Positions 12,135 through 24,520 are shown, counted from the first letter of the stretch. The stretch is 64,000 nt of DNA from Begonia masoniana (GCA_022432975.1 CM039509.1:43558209-43622208), one strand, 5' to 3'. The notes: generated by a model from the letters alone, not told the origin. Program-made: numbers and translations.

Positions 12135-13253
12135 AAAATAATAAATAAATTAAAATAAAAACAACAGAATGCATTTCTGTTGTTCGTCGAGTGCCCGAGC
12201 GCCGAGGGCCGAGTAGCAAGGGAGAGATTAGGGCGACGGGAGACGATGATCGCCGACCCAGACCGCGGCCGATTTTCAGCGATTTCCGGCCAGACGACGT
12301 CGGCGACTCTAAGGCTGCTAGTTTCGGCCATCTTCGCGCACAGAACCGAACGGTAAGTCTTCCTCTTCCCCTGTTTCGGTTCAGTCGTGGCCAAGGGTAA
12401 CAAGCTGGTCTGAGCTCTGATCACCGGCCGAAATGGGCTGCTTCCAACGTGGGTTCGCCAACCCCAGGACCGGTTATGGTTGCTTGATTGTGGAGAGCCC
12501 TGTTTGGGCGAAAGGCAGCAAGCCTTATTTGGGCAATTCGGGTTTCTGTTGTGTGTAGCCTCGGAATTGTGGTTGTTTATGCTAATTGAGTGTATATGTG
12601 GTTAATTGGTGAGCAATTGAGTGAGAATTGATGAAAAACTAGAAAAGGGAAATTTTCGGGTGAAGGGGCAATTCAGGTTTTGCCAATTTTGACCTAGCTA
12701 CGGTAGTTTGTTTTAAAATTCATTTTGGCAGGTTAAAATAGGTTATTAGAGGAGTACGTGGCCGCTGGAATCGTTCGATTCCGATATCCGACGCGAAAGT
12801 TATGCACGTTTGAAGTTCGGGTCGTTTTTACCGAACCCAAATTAGTGGCCCGTTTAGTTAGGTTTTAGTTGGATTAGGTTAGAAATAGTAGTTTGAAAGT
12901 AATTGGTGAATGTAACCTTGAGTTTAATGAAGTTTGGGTATTTGTCATAGGTGGAGTCGTAGGTGGACAGGTAACTGAATATTCTCAGCAAGCTAGGATG
13001 CCAGGTAAGTAGTTGTGAATTCCTTTCGCCTTCGGGCCTACACCATAGAACGGTAGGGTTATTTATTTATTTTGTGTTGTGTTTGTTGTTTCGTGTTGCA
13101 TTGTGTTGATTTTGTTTCGTGTAGTGGTTGCATAGTTGAAGCATGCATCATGGTATGCACGTTAGGTACGCCTAGTAGGCATTGTTTGGCAGTGTTTGGC
13201 ATTGTGAGCATGAACGTAATCAGATAAGTAAATTGTAAATGCATCTTTGCTGG

Positions 13254-15040
13254 TGTGTAGCACCCCGAAGGGTACTCTATGAGAGATGACCGGCTAAAAC
13301 ACATATTGCATTTCGAATAGTGTGCCTTGTCGGGCTGAGGTTGCTGGTGTGTAGCACCCGAAGGGTACTCTATGAGAGATGACCGGCTAAAACACATATT
13401 GCATTTCGAATAGTGTGCCTTGTCGGGCTGAGGTTGCTGGTGTGTAGCACCCCGAAGGGTACTCTATGAGAGATGACCGGCTAAAACACATATTGCATTT
13501 CGAATAGTGTGCCTTGTCGGGCTAAGGTTGCTAGTGTGTAGCACCCCGAAGGGTACTCTATGAGAGATGACCGGCTAAAACACATATTGCATTTCGAATA
13601 GTGTGCCTTGTCGGGCTGAGGTTGCTGGTGTGTAGCACCCCGAAGGGTACTCTATGAGAGATGACCGGCTAAAACACATATTGCATTTCGAATAGTGTGC
13701 CTTGTCGGGCTGAGGTTGCTGGTGTGTAGCACCCGAAGGGTACTCTATGAGAGATGACCGGCTAAAACACATATTGCATTTCGAATAGTGTGCCTTGTCG
13801 GGCTGAGGTTGCTGGTGTGTAGCACCCCGAAGGGTACTCTATGAGAGATGACCGGCTAAAACACATATTGCATTTCGAATAGTGTGCCTTGTCGGGCTGA
13901 GGTTGCTGGTGTGTAGCACCCGAAGGGTACTCTATGAGAGATGACCGGCTAAAACACATATTGCATTTCGAATAGTGTGCCTTGTCGGGCTGAGGTTGCT
14001 GGTGTGTAGCACCCGAAGGGTACTCTATGAGAGATGACCGGCTAAAACACATATTGCATTTCGAATAGTGTGCCTTGTCGGGCTGAGGTTGCTGGTGTGT
14101 AGCACCCGAAGGGTACTCTATGAGAGATGACCGGCTAAAACACATATTGCATTTCGAATAGTGTGCCTTGTCGGGCTGAGGTTGCTGGTGTGTAGCACCC
14201 GAAGGGTACTCTATGAGAGATGACCGGCTAAAACACATATTGCATTCGAAGGGTACTCTATTAGAGATGACCGGCTAAAAACACATATTGCATTTCGAAT
14301 AGTGTGCCTTGTCGGGCTAAGGTTGCTAGTGTGAGTTGTGTAGCACCCCGAAGGGTACTCTATGAGAGATGACCGGCTAAAACACATATTGCATTTCGAA
14401 TAGTGTGCCTTGTCGGGCTGAGGTTGCTGGTGTGTAGCACCCCGAAGGGTACTCTATGAGAGATGACCGGCTAAAACACATATTGCATTTCGAATAGTGT
14501 GCCTTGTCGGGCTGAGGTTGCTGGTGTGTAGCACCCCGAAGGGTACTCTATGAGAGATGACCGGCTAAAACACATATTGCATTTCGAATAGTGTGCCTTG
14601 TCGGGCTGAGGTTGCTGGTGTGTAGCACCCCGAAGGGTACTCTATGAGAGATGACCGGCTAAAACACATATTGCATTTCGAATAGTGTGCCTTGTCGGGC
14701 TGAGGTGCTGGTGTGTAGCACCCCGAAGGGTACTCTATGAGAGATGACCGGCTAAAACACATATTGCATTCGAATAGTGTGCCTTGTCGGGCTGAGGTTG
14801 CTGGTGTGTAGCACCCCGAAGGGTACTCTATGAGAGATGACCGGCTAAAACACATATTGCATTTCGAATAGTGTGCCTTGTCGGGCTGAGGTTGCTGGTG
14901 TGTAGCACCCCGAAGGGTACTCTATGAGAGATGACCGGCTAAAACACATATGCATTTCGAATAGTGTGCCTTGTCGGGCTGAGGTGCTGGTATGTAGCAC
15001 CCCGAGGGGACCTCTATGAAGGATGGTGGTTCTAAGTGTG
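13254..15040. repeat. Tandem array, about 19 copies of a 93-94 bp unit
   Basis: Each unit runs from GCTGGTGTGTAGCACCCCGA through GAGAGATGACCGGCTAAAAC to GCCTTGTCGGGCTGAGGTT. Units are nearly identical; most differences are CCCC versus CCC (94 or 93 bp). One unit near 14246 is truncated and the last near 14990 is diverged (CCGAGGGGACC). Copy 3 of the family (37305-37470) has only about two units, in the complementary orientation. Near-identity points to recent expansion. Not a CRISPR: units abut with no spacers. Confidence 0.95.
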
Positions 15041-15218
15041 GCCATCCTAGACGGTTATGGGATGTGTGCCAACTCGTTCCACACGGCTTATGAAAGATTA
15101 AAGCAAGATTAAAGCAAGATTAAAGCAACGAACAGCAAATAAGTACAACTGAGTGATAGAAACTGCATGTGTTAGGGTGATTGCATTGCGTAGTGTCGCA
15201 TTTGTATTCCCTACTTGC

Positions 15219-15233
15219 TAAGCAATAGGCTTA
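15219..15233 (+). other. Shared LTR stem-loop, family A
   Basis: TAAGC-AATAG-GCTTA folds into a 5-bp stem with a 5-nt loop. It lies 13 nt before ATGGTGTAGGTAACG. Family A copies also have it at 10091-10105 (minus) and, with one mismatch, at 36990-37004 (minus). Confidence 0.7.
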
Positions 15234-16190
15234 TGTTTTGTGTTCTATGGTGTAGGTAACGAAGCGGTTACAGGTGAGCTAAGCGAGTGAGTCAGAACTT
15301 GGATGCAGTCGGAGACGCACGGGGCATGCCGGTACGGGCAGTTGTCGGGGCGCCTCGACCATGGTCTTCGGAAAGATGTGGGTGGAACAGTATTTTGGGT
15401 CGTGTATAATTTACATTTATTTTGATGATTTGTAGAGTTGCCTTTTTGGCTGATGTTGTTTTGAGAGTTCTTGTATAGCTATGTGGGTTTATTGTATATA
15501 GTCATAGTTAAGGGTGATGTGTTGCCCTATATTGCGGATTTTCTTCACTTAGGGATGTTAGTATTATAGTTTCCATCTTTACTGCTATTTGAAGATTTCG
15601 TATGTTGATTGCTGGTTAGTTAAGTAAGAGTATTCTGGATTTGTTGGGAATGTATTTAGTTGCAGGTACCTAGCATTTTGGAGACGCCATTTACAGGCGT
15701 TACTTTGTCGAAATTTTCAGAAAGGACGCCGTAGTGCTTAATGGTTAGGAGTAAGGGAATTAGTGAGTCTAGGCAGCTAGGTATGACGTAAGTGAGTTTT
15801 GAGATATTTAGTTTTAAATTCAGCTGTGTCAGTCCTAATTTATGATTTAGGGTTTATAATAATTATTTTAAATTAAGTTTTAACTTAGGATTGGTCAGCA
15901 AGGTAGCGCACCGAACCAGGGTGGGTTCGGGGGCGTTACATTACTGTTCATTTACGGTTATAGCTCATTCTAATTATGTTTCAAATATACTGTCATCATT
16001 GCTTTCCTCTTGTTTTTTATAAGAAACTCTCTTGCGGAATACATTTTACACAGCTATCAATTCAATCTTCTCTTCTTCTCTCTATAGCCGATTTCTTCCT
16101 TTGTCTTCTTCATCTTCTTCTCTTCACTGTATCATCAATTCAACGAGGAGCATTGGCCGTCAGAGAATACCCTGAGAGCAAAGTTCAACA

Positions 16191-16797
16191 TATGTGTACA
16201 GGTATGAACACTGAGCAATCCAGAAAAATTTCAACGTAGTAAATAAACAATAATCAAAACAAGCAAACACCGACCTGCAGCAACTTTACAGAATATATAA
16301 ACCCAAAACTAAAGAAACGAAAACCAGTAGAGCACACAAACAAACTTTGAATCCAGGAAAAAAAGAGAAATGAAAGCAAGCAAACACCAAATTACAGCAA
16401 CCTATTGCAAAATTTGAAAATAAATAGTAGAATCATACAATAGAAATTGACGAAAACCTGGAGAGAAACGACGAAAATTAACAGTCAAGAGAAATAAAAC
16501 CCGTAGAGAAGAACAGGATGACAAATCTTTATTTGATTTGTTGCTAAAATATTGATATTAAATTCGAAACTCCTAGCCGACGTCTAGTAACCCAAAGAAA
16601 CGAAATAATGAGTTATATTTTCATATTATTTCCTTTGTAGATAAATATAATTATCTATTTTTCTATCATTCTATTAGTACTTATCTATCGATGGCTGCTT
16701 GCAGTGGGAGATATGACGAAGGAGAAGAAGATGAAGAATCACAATCATTTTTATTATTAATTAGATGCATTAAGTTCTGGTAATTAAATATTGACTC
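16191..16797. other. Intergenic, no feature recognised
   Basis: AT-rich unique-looking sequence between the Ale-like LTR end and the MITE. I see no gene, repeat or structured element. Confidence 0.5.
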
Positions 16798-17246
16798 TAG
16801 GGATAGACACGGTCAAGTTCGGTCTAGTTCTACTCTGGAATCAAAACTGGTTTAATAGACCCAGAAATGGAACAAGAACCGTGGGTTCTGTAACCAAACG
16901 ATTCGGTCCAAATTTTTTAATTTATTTTTTTAAAATTATTAATATTTATTATTGTTTTTGACTGTTGTAGAATTTAGATTAGGTTTTGGGTTAGTTTTCA
17001 GATATGAGCCCTCTTTTTTAGATTTTGGGTTGGATTTTAACTAATTTTTTGGCCGAATATTTGACTCACAATCTGAGGGTTTTCACGGTTCTTGAAATTG
17101 TTAAACCAGAACCGAGACCAGACCGTACGGTTCTTGAAAGTTCGAAACAAGAACCGGAACAGAGGGTGGATAGAACCAGCCCGAACTGAGACTGAATCGT
17201 CGATTTGGTTAAAACTGTTGTTTCAATCTAGTTTTGTCCACCTCTA
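16798..17246. mobile_element. hAT-like MITE
   Basis: A 449-bp element whose ends are imperfect inverted repeats (TAGGGATAGACA left; right end reads TAGAGGTGGACA on the complement). It is flanked by similar 8-bp sequences, ATTGACTC (16790-16797) and ATTGGATC (17247-17254), as expected for a diverged hAT duplication. The interior is rich in GAACCG/CGGTTC words near both ends, as in common plant non-autonomous hAT elements. It encodes nothing. Confidence 0.55.
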
Positions 17247-17434
17247 ATTGGATCTCTTTTTAGTATTATTTTATTAGTTTGTTAGAGCTGGTCGGTCGAG
17301 GCAAACTCATGATAGCATATCAGGATGGTCCGTCTCTTATCTTTGATTAACGAATATTTTACCAATGAAAACTTTCAATTAGCCAACTTTCTGCATTTTT
17401 TGTCTTCAAATAAATTAATCTTGAGCTATATAAA

Positions 17435-18864
17435 TGCAGGATCGTAATTGTCTAAGAGGAGGGTGAATTAGACTTTTTAAACTTAATTAGTGATCTAATC
17501 GTTTTCTCTCTTGTATTCAACTTATAAGTTAACAGTGAGCAATCAAGCAATAAAAGTAAAGAGAGAGAGAAAAGCAACACTAAGAGTTTTTACGTGGTTC
17601 GGCAAAAACCTGTCTACATCCATGCTTAAAGGTTCCCCCCTTGAAGATCCTTCACTTCTCCTCAAACAAGAATACCAGATCGAGCTTCACGGGCGTCGAT
17701 CTACAGCCTTACAATCTTGGATTGTTCTTCACGGGTGACAATCCACTGCCTTTACACTTTTACAGTAGAGATAAAAGTTTACAGCACAGATTACAGTCTC
17801 TCACACAGATGAATCTCAAGTTCTGAAAGATAGAGAGATGTAGAATAACAGAGAGTATTCGAAGTAAATTGCTCGTTAGGGTTCGAAGATTAATTTCAAC
17901 AAAAGTTGTTCTCCCGAGCTTCTTTCTTCTATTTATACTCTGTTTGAAATCGGCTTCAGATCTGGAATGCTTCTCATCTGAAAATAGAAATATAGTCGTT
18001 GGAGAAACATTCGTACTTAGATGGCTAGCCGTTGCGTTCTGAAGTCGCTTTCGTTCATCGGCCATTAATGGTCTGGAGTTAAGGCTCTGGACGACATACA
18101 CTGTTGCTTCGCGGTTTTTTTAAATTTCTGGCGGTGGATACTATTCACCGAATGACTTTGCCTTTGGAGACCAGCGGTGTATGTTGAATTTGAAAATCTA
18201 ACGGTGGATGTCTTCAGAAGTTACTGTGCACCGGATGACTTCGCCTTTGAAAAACCAACGGTGGATGTTGTCTTTGAGAATCCATCGGTGGATGTTGAAC
18301 TTTGTAAGACCTTGTCGTTTAGCTATCGGTGGATGTAAACTTTGGGAGACCTTGTCGTTTAGCTATCGGTGGATGTAAACTTTGGGAGACCTTGTCGTTT
18401 AGCTATCGATGGATGTCTTCGGAAGACTCTGCCATCGGCCGATGTATACTTTGTCGTTTAGCTAGCGGTGGATGTAAACTTTGAATCCTAGTGGTGGATA
18501 TACACTATTTTATCATTTTTTGCTAGCGGTAGACGTAGCCTTAGAATGCCAGCGGTGGATGTGGATTTTGTCGTTTAGCTGGCGGTGGAGATGACTTTTG
18601 AATGCCAGTGGTGGATGTGGCCTTTTTATCAATTTCTGCTATATTTTGCTATCACACCCTGAACACTTAACAGAATTGTTAAACAACTAAAATACCCTTT
18701 TCAAAGGGCATTTCCACTGAAGATTTAGGTACATATATATAGAGGACAATATTTAACTTATTAACCAATTTATTAATCTCATATAATTAACTTAATCAAA
18801 TTACACACAATTGAAAACACATCATCAAAAACATCGTTAGACTTAAACATAAGTTAAGTCAACA
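17435..18864 (-). mobile_element. Solo LTR of a Sirevirus-like Copia
   Basis: It starts TGCAGGATCG and ends GTCAACA, with exact TSD ATAAA at 17430-17434 and 18865-18869. It shares blocks with the LTR at 6510-7818 (TACGTGGTTCGG, TTGAAGATCCTTCAC, CTAAAATACCC, ACATCATCAAAAACAT). Unlike that copy it keeps the full U5 end. No internal region is present, so the element was removed by LTR-LTR recombination. Confidence 0.9.
18290..18620 (+). repeat. 40-bp repeats in the solo Sirevirus LTR
   Basis: About three regular 40-bp units (GACCTTGTCGTTTAGCTATC followed by GGTGGATGTAAACTTTGGGA) grade into looser repeats. The core TTGTCGTTTAGC plus CGGTGGATG also occurs in the Gypsy LTRs at 54321 and 61569. Confidence 0.8.
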
Positions 18865-19166
18865 ATAAAGGCATGAGAATTCTTTTCGTTAGACAGAAAA
18901 AGAGTATAGTCTTCGAGTGGTTTGAAACGAATTGATGATCTGATACAAATCTTGAAAAATGAGATATTGTTTAGAAATAATTCAATCATATTTATGGACC
19001 TACATATGTTATGTATCATATATTATAAAGTTATCATTAGGTGAAACCTATTAAAATGGTTAGTTGATTATAAGTAATTTGACTTAAAGTGTATATGATA
19101 ATATAGTTAGGTCTATTAAGCCTCTAAACATGTGTAAAAATGATATTGTAATTACTTTATTCACAA

Positions 19167-20482
19167 GAAAAATTACCGCTTTAGACCTCAAAGTATACAT
19201 TTTTTTCAATTCAAAACTTAAAGTATCAAATTTGACGATTCAAATCTTAAAATATTAATAACCTAATAAAACAAACCTTGGCGGACGCCCTATAACCGTT
19301 CACTCTCGAATTTTGTCGTAGAACGGATGGACTCTTAAAAATAGAGTCTGTCTGTTCTAAAAAACGGACGCAATTTTGGAAGGTGGTGACCGTCCTCTCT
19401 TAAAATTAGAACGAGAGCGGATAGTCACCACCCTCCAAACGTGCATCCTTTCTTTAAAATCTAGCGAGAGCGAACGGTCATCACTATTAAAGAGTGCGTT
19501 CTATCTCCGCACACCACCATTAACCTTATTTTATAAAATAATTTACAAAAATATTAAACAACATTGGATACAAACAAAAATTTTATCACATGTTCATTAT
19601 ATTGTGAGAAAATAATCTGAAAATTTTTATGATTTTATATGATTTATTATAATTGTTTTACATATATTTTAAAAAATAATTCACTAAAATTACAATAACT
19701 CGTACAAGTGTTAGAAAATCACGAAAATTTTCAGATTATCTTCTCATAATGTTGTCAACATCTGATAAAAATTATTTTAAATAAATCCAATATTTTTTTA
19801 CTATTTTTTAAATTTTTTTAATAAATCCAATATCGTTTAGTATCGTTCAGTAAAAGGTATTGGATTTACTTAAAAAAATAGTAACACATATTCATCACAT
19901 CATGAGAAGATAATCGTGATTTTCTAACACTTGTACGATTTACTGTAATTTTAGTGAATTATTTTATAAAATATACGTAAAACAATTATAATAAATCATA
20001 CAAATGTTATAAAATCATGAAAATTTTCAAATTATTTTCTCATAATATAATGAACATGTGATAAAATTTTCAATTAAATCCAATGTTGTTTGATATTTTT
20101 GTAAAATTAATTTATAAAATGAGGTTAATGGTGGTGTGCGGAGATAGGACGCACTCTTGGAGAGTGATGACCGTCCGCTCTCGCCAGAATTTAAAGAAAG
20201 GACGCACATTTGGAGGGTGGTGACCGTCTGTTCTCGCCTTAATTGTAAGAGAGGACGGTCACCACACTCTAGAGTGTGACCGTTCTCTAAAACGGACAGA
20301 CTCTATTTTTAAGAGTCCGTCCGTTCTACGACAAAATTCGAGAGCGGATGGTCGTAGGACGTCCGCCAAGATTCGTTTTGTTAGGTTATTAATACTTTAA
20401 GGTTTAGATTGTCAAATTTGATACTTTAAGGTTTGAATTGAAAAAAAAAACGTATATTTTGAGGTCCAAAGCAGTAATTTTC
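19167..20482. mobile_element. 1.3-kb foldback (long inverted repeat) element
   Basis: The left arm starts GAAAAATTACCGCTTTAGACC and the right arm ends with its near complement. Arms of roughly 600 bp match along their length, including TTGGCGGACGC, TCGAATTTTGTCGTAGAACG and CACACCACCATTAACC. The centre is near 19825. It encodes no protein and may be a Mutator-like or foldback MITE; flanking duplications are not convincing. A transcript would fold into a long hairpin. Confidence 0.75.
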
Positions 20483-23405
20483 CTAATGCACTCCAGCAGA
20501 TAGAAAGAGTCACGGTCCCCATTTCAAATGTCTATTATGATTTCTCTCTTGGCGATCCATCATCCACTAGAGGACAAAATTTTGATATGCTAAGGATTAT
20601 TTATTGAATCAGAAGAACAAGTACTCTACTCAAATCGCTACTTTAATTGGAAATGAATTTTATATGTATTGATATCTTAACACAGAAGTAGATTATGGGT
20701 ATGTTTTTTAAGTTTTTGCAGAATCCGTAACTTAGGATTTACAAAATTTACAATATTTCAATAGAAATTAGAATGTGTTGTTATTTTCAGGTCATTTCAA
20801 TATTCATAATCTCACGATACAACCAGTTCGTATTCCTATAACTTCCAATACATGAATAGTTATAAATACGGAGGACTCTCCGCATTCATGGATAACTAGT
20901 GTAATAACGTCTTCCAATGAAAGTAGAAGTTTTTCATTAGTTTGCCAGATTACATCATCTAAATGGTCCCCATTTAGGTGAAGCATTCTCAGATTATATG
21001 CTTAATTTTGTAATCATGGACAGGACGAATGATCTAGTCATCTTCTACCCACACCCACATGCTTATTTCTACCATCTAACGTGACATGTTTTTATGGCAT
21101 GCAACATTATCTTATGCAAATCTTATTTTATGTATTATTTCGTCAAAAATTGTGATGAAAACTGCGCTAAAAGTTTAGTGCAATCGCATGCAGCCATGAA
21201 GATAGACTCTAGCACACAACCTAAAGAGATTTGAAAAAATGCAGTTGACGGACTCAAAAAATCAAAATATTTTATGAAAAATATTAAACATATGAAAAAT
21301 AGAGTGCACTACCTTCATGAGATTATCAACTAGAAGAGTTTTGTTGTGTTTTTTACGAGACCATTATTGTGGACTCCTCAATTCTTCTATGATAATATTG
21401 TTCGTTTTTGAGCAAATCTCGTACAATTTTTGTTTTTGAAGTTATCTCAACATACGTTGTACTAGTTATAGAAAAAAATTTTACTTATAAATCATATATT
21501 TTTTTCTTTTAATCGATGTAAGATCATGCACCTTATTAGAATGGATTGAACTGTCACAATTAACATGGATCGTCGTTGTCTTTATTAGATGAATTGTCGC
21601 ACTGATTGATTTGCATGTGTTTCTTTGTTTGTTCTTTGGAACTCTCATAAACTTAAACGGCAAGGAACTAAAAAAAAAAAGAGTTTGCATTCAAAGAATC
21701 GTGAAATTTTCTACCTTCAATGAACAATCTATAAGTTATCTGGACCTACACAAAAGTGTTGTTTAAATTTGGATTTTAAATTAAAACACTTATATAATTG
21801 TCATGGAGGTTTAAAACTTCGCATTATCATTTGTCACGACTGTCCAACACGATTAAAATAAACATCATCTTTTTAATATTTTCTATCAAATAAGGTTAAA
21901 TGTAAACGTGTAAAATGAGAGAATTGTGTCTCGACTTACCGTGCGTTTAGACTGCAAGCTTGCTGCCACAAGAATTTTGTCGAGGGACAAAGCACGATGT
22001 TGAAATATTAATGGAGACAATACACTCGTGCAAAGACGCAAACTAATGCTGGCTTCATGATGAAAGTTTATGAGTTGTGTCCTAAAATCTGGACCGTCCA
22101 TGTTGAAATCTCAGGAGTTATGATGTACCAGTGATTGGGTCCCATCCTGAACTGAGCCACGCCGTTGAAAGATCAAAAGTCATTCACAGGATCTCCATTT
22201 GCGTGGCATGGGTCATGCATTGTCTGGAGTAGGATAAGGCTGTCCGTCATTCCAACGTGGCATTGAACTTTCCGACCGGCGGCTCCTTTTTTTCTCGTTC
22301 AAACAGCTACTGGGCCGACAGGTCACCGCTGGCTGGCGGCCGCTCCATTTGGCATTTGACGTATTTGATTTGTTTAGGGGGATCTAACTGCAGATTAATG
22401 TAGTTTATAATGCTAACGTAAAATTAATCTTTTTTTAATTTAATTAATTATTTCTTAAAAGAGATGGGAATTTCATATAAGTTAATCAACTCGTTGTCAA
22501 CTTAGTATTCAATCTCGTAAACTCCTATACTCAAATTTAAAATGAAAATAATTATTTTAATACACAAAAATTAGAAGAAAATATAAAAATATCATTTTTT
22601 ATTAATCGTACTAATAAAATTTCTTATGAAATGAGATGAATATGTCTAAAGATTCACTGTGAGAAAATAAAATTACTTGTTTCTAGAGCAATTATTTCAA
22701 AATATTCATCACTATGATCGCTTAGTCACAAATTAAATATGAGATAAGTCGTAACTTGACTGGTTAACCCTTCGTCGCTCCAAAGGCCATATTGACACGT
22801 CAGGCCTTCTCATCATTCCACGTACACTCCACGTCAGTTCTCCAGCGCAAGTAGCCAAAATATTCCCAACCAAACGGTCCGGTTTATTACTTAGCGGTGG
22901 CGAATCCTCTGCGTGAACATGCAGTTCAACTCCGTGCTTGTGACTTTCACGTTCTCCACGTGGTAGCACGAAGCCTAATTTCCTCGTCACGTCATATCCC
23001 ACCCATCTCATCTCATTCATTTGTTTAATAAAAAATAATAATTAAGAATTAAATTGGGTCAACTTAACAATGATGTCATCGGACATAATTGAATAAGAAT
23101 TCAATAGTATTTGGCAAAATAAATATTGAATTTCATGATTAAATTTAGTAACTAAGTGACGGAATTACAAAACTCATTTTTTTCATTTTGTGAAATGCTT
23201 GAATTCAACAAACGTTATATAAAATAGTAACATCTGAAACTATTTTTGTCACAACTCAAATGATAAACAACTTGAATTCGTGACGTCAACTTCTACCATT
23301 TAAGGTAGTCCATAGTTAGATCTTTGACAATTTTCAATATATTGCTCGTGTTTTTTTCATCTGGTTGAGAAAACTTGCGAGTCCTTTCCTGTTAATGTAT
23401 ATTTG
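20483..23405. other. Intergenic, no gene recognised
   Basis: AT-rich sequence with only short unsupported frames. A GC-richer patch (22080-22380 and 22780-23000) resembles degraded genic or promoter sequence but matches no family I know. Confidence 0.5.
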
Positions 23406-24520
23406 TGTTGACATATATTTGTTTGACAAAATAAATTAATCTTGAAAATTAAATATAGATTACAATATTATTCAGTTACAAGGCTAGCAGATTTTGTAGA
23501 GATTTATTGGAGATTTATCTATCAAATATTTACAGAATATTTGCTTTTGAAAAGCTACAAATATAAGGAAAGCGAGTTACTTGAAAATCAAGTTTTCAAT
23601 TATATTTATCTATGGAAGATCGATTTGAATACAGATTGTTCTGTGAATCATAACAGGTATCAAGATTCGTGATCCAACTATTCAGGGATTCAAATAAGTT
23701 ATATTCTGATACTTTCCATATATGTCGCAAAGGGTGTCACGAATCTGGTTTTTCTGTGATTGCGTTTCCTTATTCTGTGCTTTCTGTTTTGAAACGAAAA
23801 TTTGTTGCAGATTGATTTAAGCATCAACCTTTCACAGAAGAGGTGTGCGGATTATCTATTACTCTCTAATATTTCTTGTGCCGCAAGTTGTAATTATTTT
23901 CCTCCCTCACGTTCTGCGTTCTGGGTTGTAATTGATTGTTTCGGTCTCTCTTGACTGTTGTCCACACTCTATCTTTAGTGGCGTTCATTGTTCAACGAGT
24001 GTGGTGGTGTGCATCCTAAGACAACGATTGGTGTCACGATTGGTGTCATAGGAGTGCTCTTTTTTATTCTTCATTAAAGATCAATCTCAGGAGGAGACAG
24101 CTCTGGAACTCGGGAGGAGTTCTATTTATTGACAATGGGAGCTTGTCATTCTGATCGTGGGCAATGGGATCTTGCCATACACGGATTCCGGGAGGAATCA
24201 ATATCGACAAGGGGAGCTTGTCGCATTTAGATCTCGGGAGAGGTCGATCTAAAGTCGAGTGGATCTCGCAAAAACAGTTTCCTTGAGGAAAATGGAAGTT
24301 AGCTAGAGACGGCGACAAAGATAAAAGGGAGTCTTTATTTGTATAAGTCCGGTTGTCTTGCAATTTTGTAAACTCATTGAAATGTTTTTAATTCTGGGTG
24401 TGGCCCCGCAGATGTAGGCTGTTTGCCGAACTGCGTTACCAATTTCGTGTCTCCTTACTTTACGCATTTTTTTTTGTCCATTATTGCTATTTACTATTGG
24501 TGTCACAATCAGTGTTACGA
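23406..24520 (+). mobile_element. Copia LTR relic (Tork-like), edges uncertain
   Basis: The segment 24408-24440 (GTGTGGCCCCGCAGATGTAGG then GCCGAACTGCGTTA) has the wording seen at the U5 end of many plant Copia LTRs. It is followed near 24500 by ATTGGTGTCA, resembling a primer-binding site. A start is proposed at TGTTGACA (23406). No TSD or pol sequence was found. It contains seven consecutive small hairpins (24085-24252). Confidence 0.45.
24085..24252 (+). other. Run of seven hairpins with GGGAG-like loops
   Basis: Seven successive inverted repeats: 24085-24097 (TCTC/GAGA), 24106-24122 (GAACTC/GAGTTC), 24130-24148 (TGACAA/TTGTCA), 24160-24176 (GGCAA/TTGCC), 24184-24199 (GATTCC/GGAATC), 24205-24223 (CGACAAG/CTTGTCG), 24227-24252 (TTAGATC/GATCTAA). 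Each loop contains GGGA or GGAG although the stems differ. Confidence 0.8.

Larger units (their letters stand above)
11846..15940 (+). mobile_element. Solo LTR, family A, copy 2, with expanded internal array
   Basis: Termini are TGTAACACCCGGG and GGGGGCGTTACA, with exact TSD TTACT at 11841-11845 and 15941-15945. At 4095 bp it is about 1.6 kb longer than its relatives, almost all from the 94-bp array. A possible TATA (TATAAAAAT at 12131) follows a TTA microsatellite. Splice-like sites are seen at 12352/12353 (G|GTAAGT), 12950/12951 (TAG|GTG), 13004/13005 (CCAG|GTAAGT) and 15255/15256 (TGTAG|GTAA). It carries no coding capacity; repeated short minus-strand frames in the array are artefacts. Confidence 0.92.
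11788..16190 (+). mobile_element. 3' end and 3' LTR of the Ale-like Copia, split by a solo LTR
   Basis: Bases 11793-11823 hold the last pol bases and a purine tract (GCGGGGGGA). They are followed by the LTR start near 11825-11834. The LTR is interrupted at 11846-15940 and resumes at 15941 with a TSD copy. It ends near 16190 (GAGAATACCCTGAGAGCAAAG then TTCAACA), a typical Copia LTR end. The 5' LTR is not in the window, so age cannot be judged. Confidence 0.6.

Noticed and set aside
13059..14855. Repetitive minus-strand reading frames with a 31-residue repeat
   Set aside because: They arise only because the 93-bp variant of the unit is a multiple of three; the family A relatives have no such frame.
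13254..15040. CRISPR-like array
   Set aside because: Units of 93-94 bp abut without variable spacers, in plant DNA inside a solo LTR; it is a tandem repeat.
24031..24060. Primer-binding site from ATTGGTGTCA words near 24031 and 24041
   Set aside because: They lie inside the proposed LTR, not after it; the copy near 24498 is better placed, and even that is uncertain.
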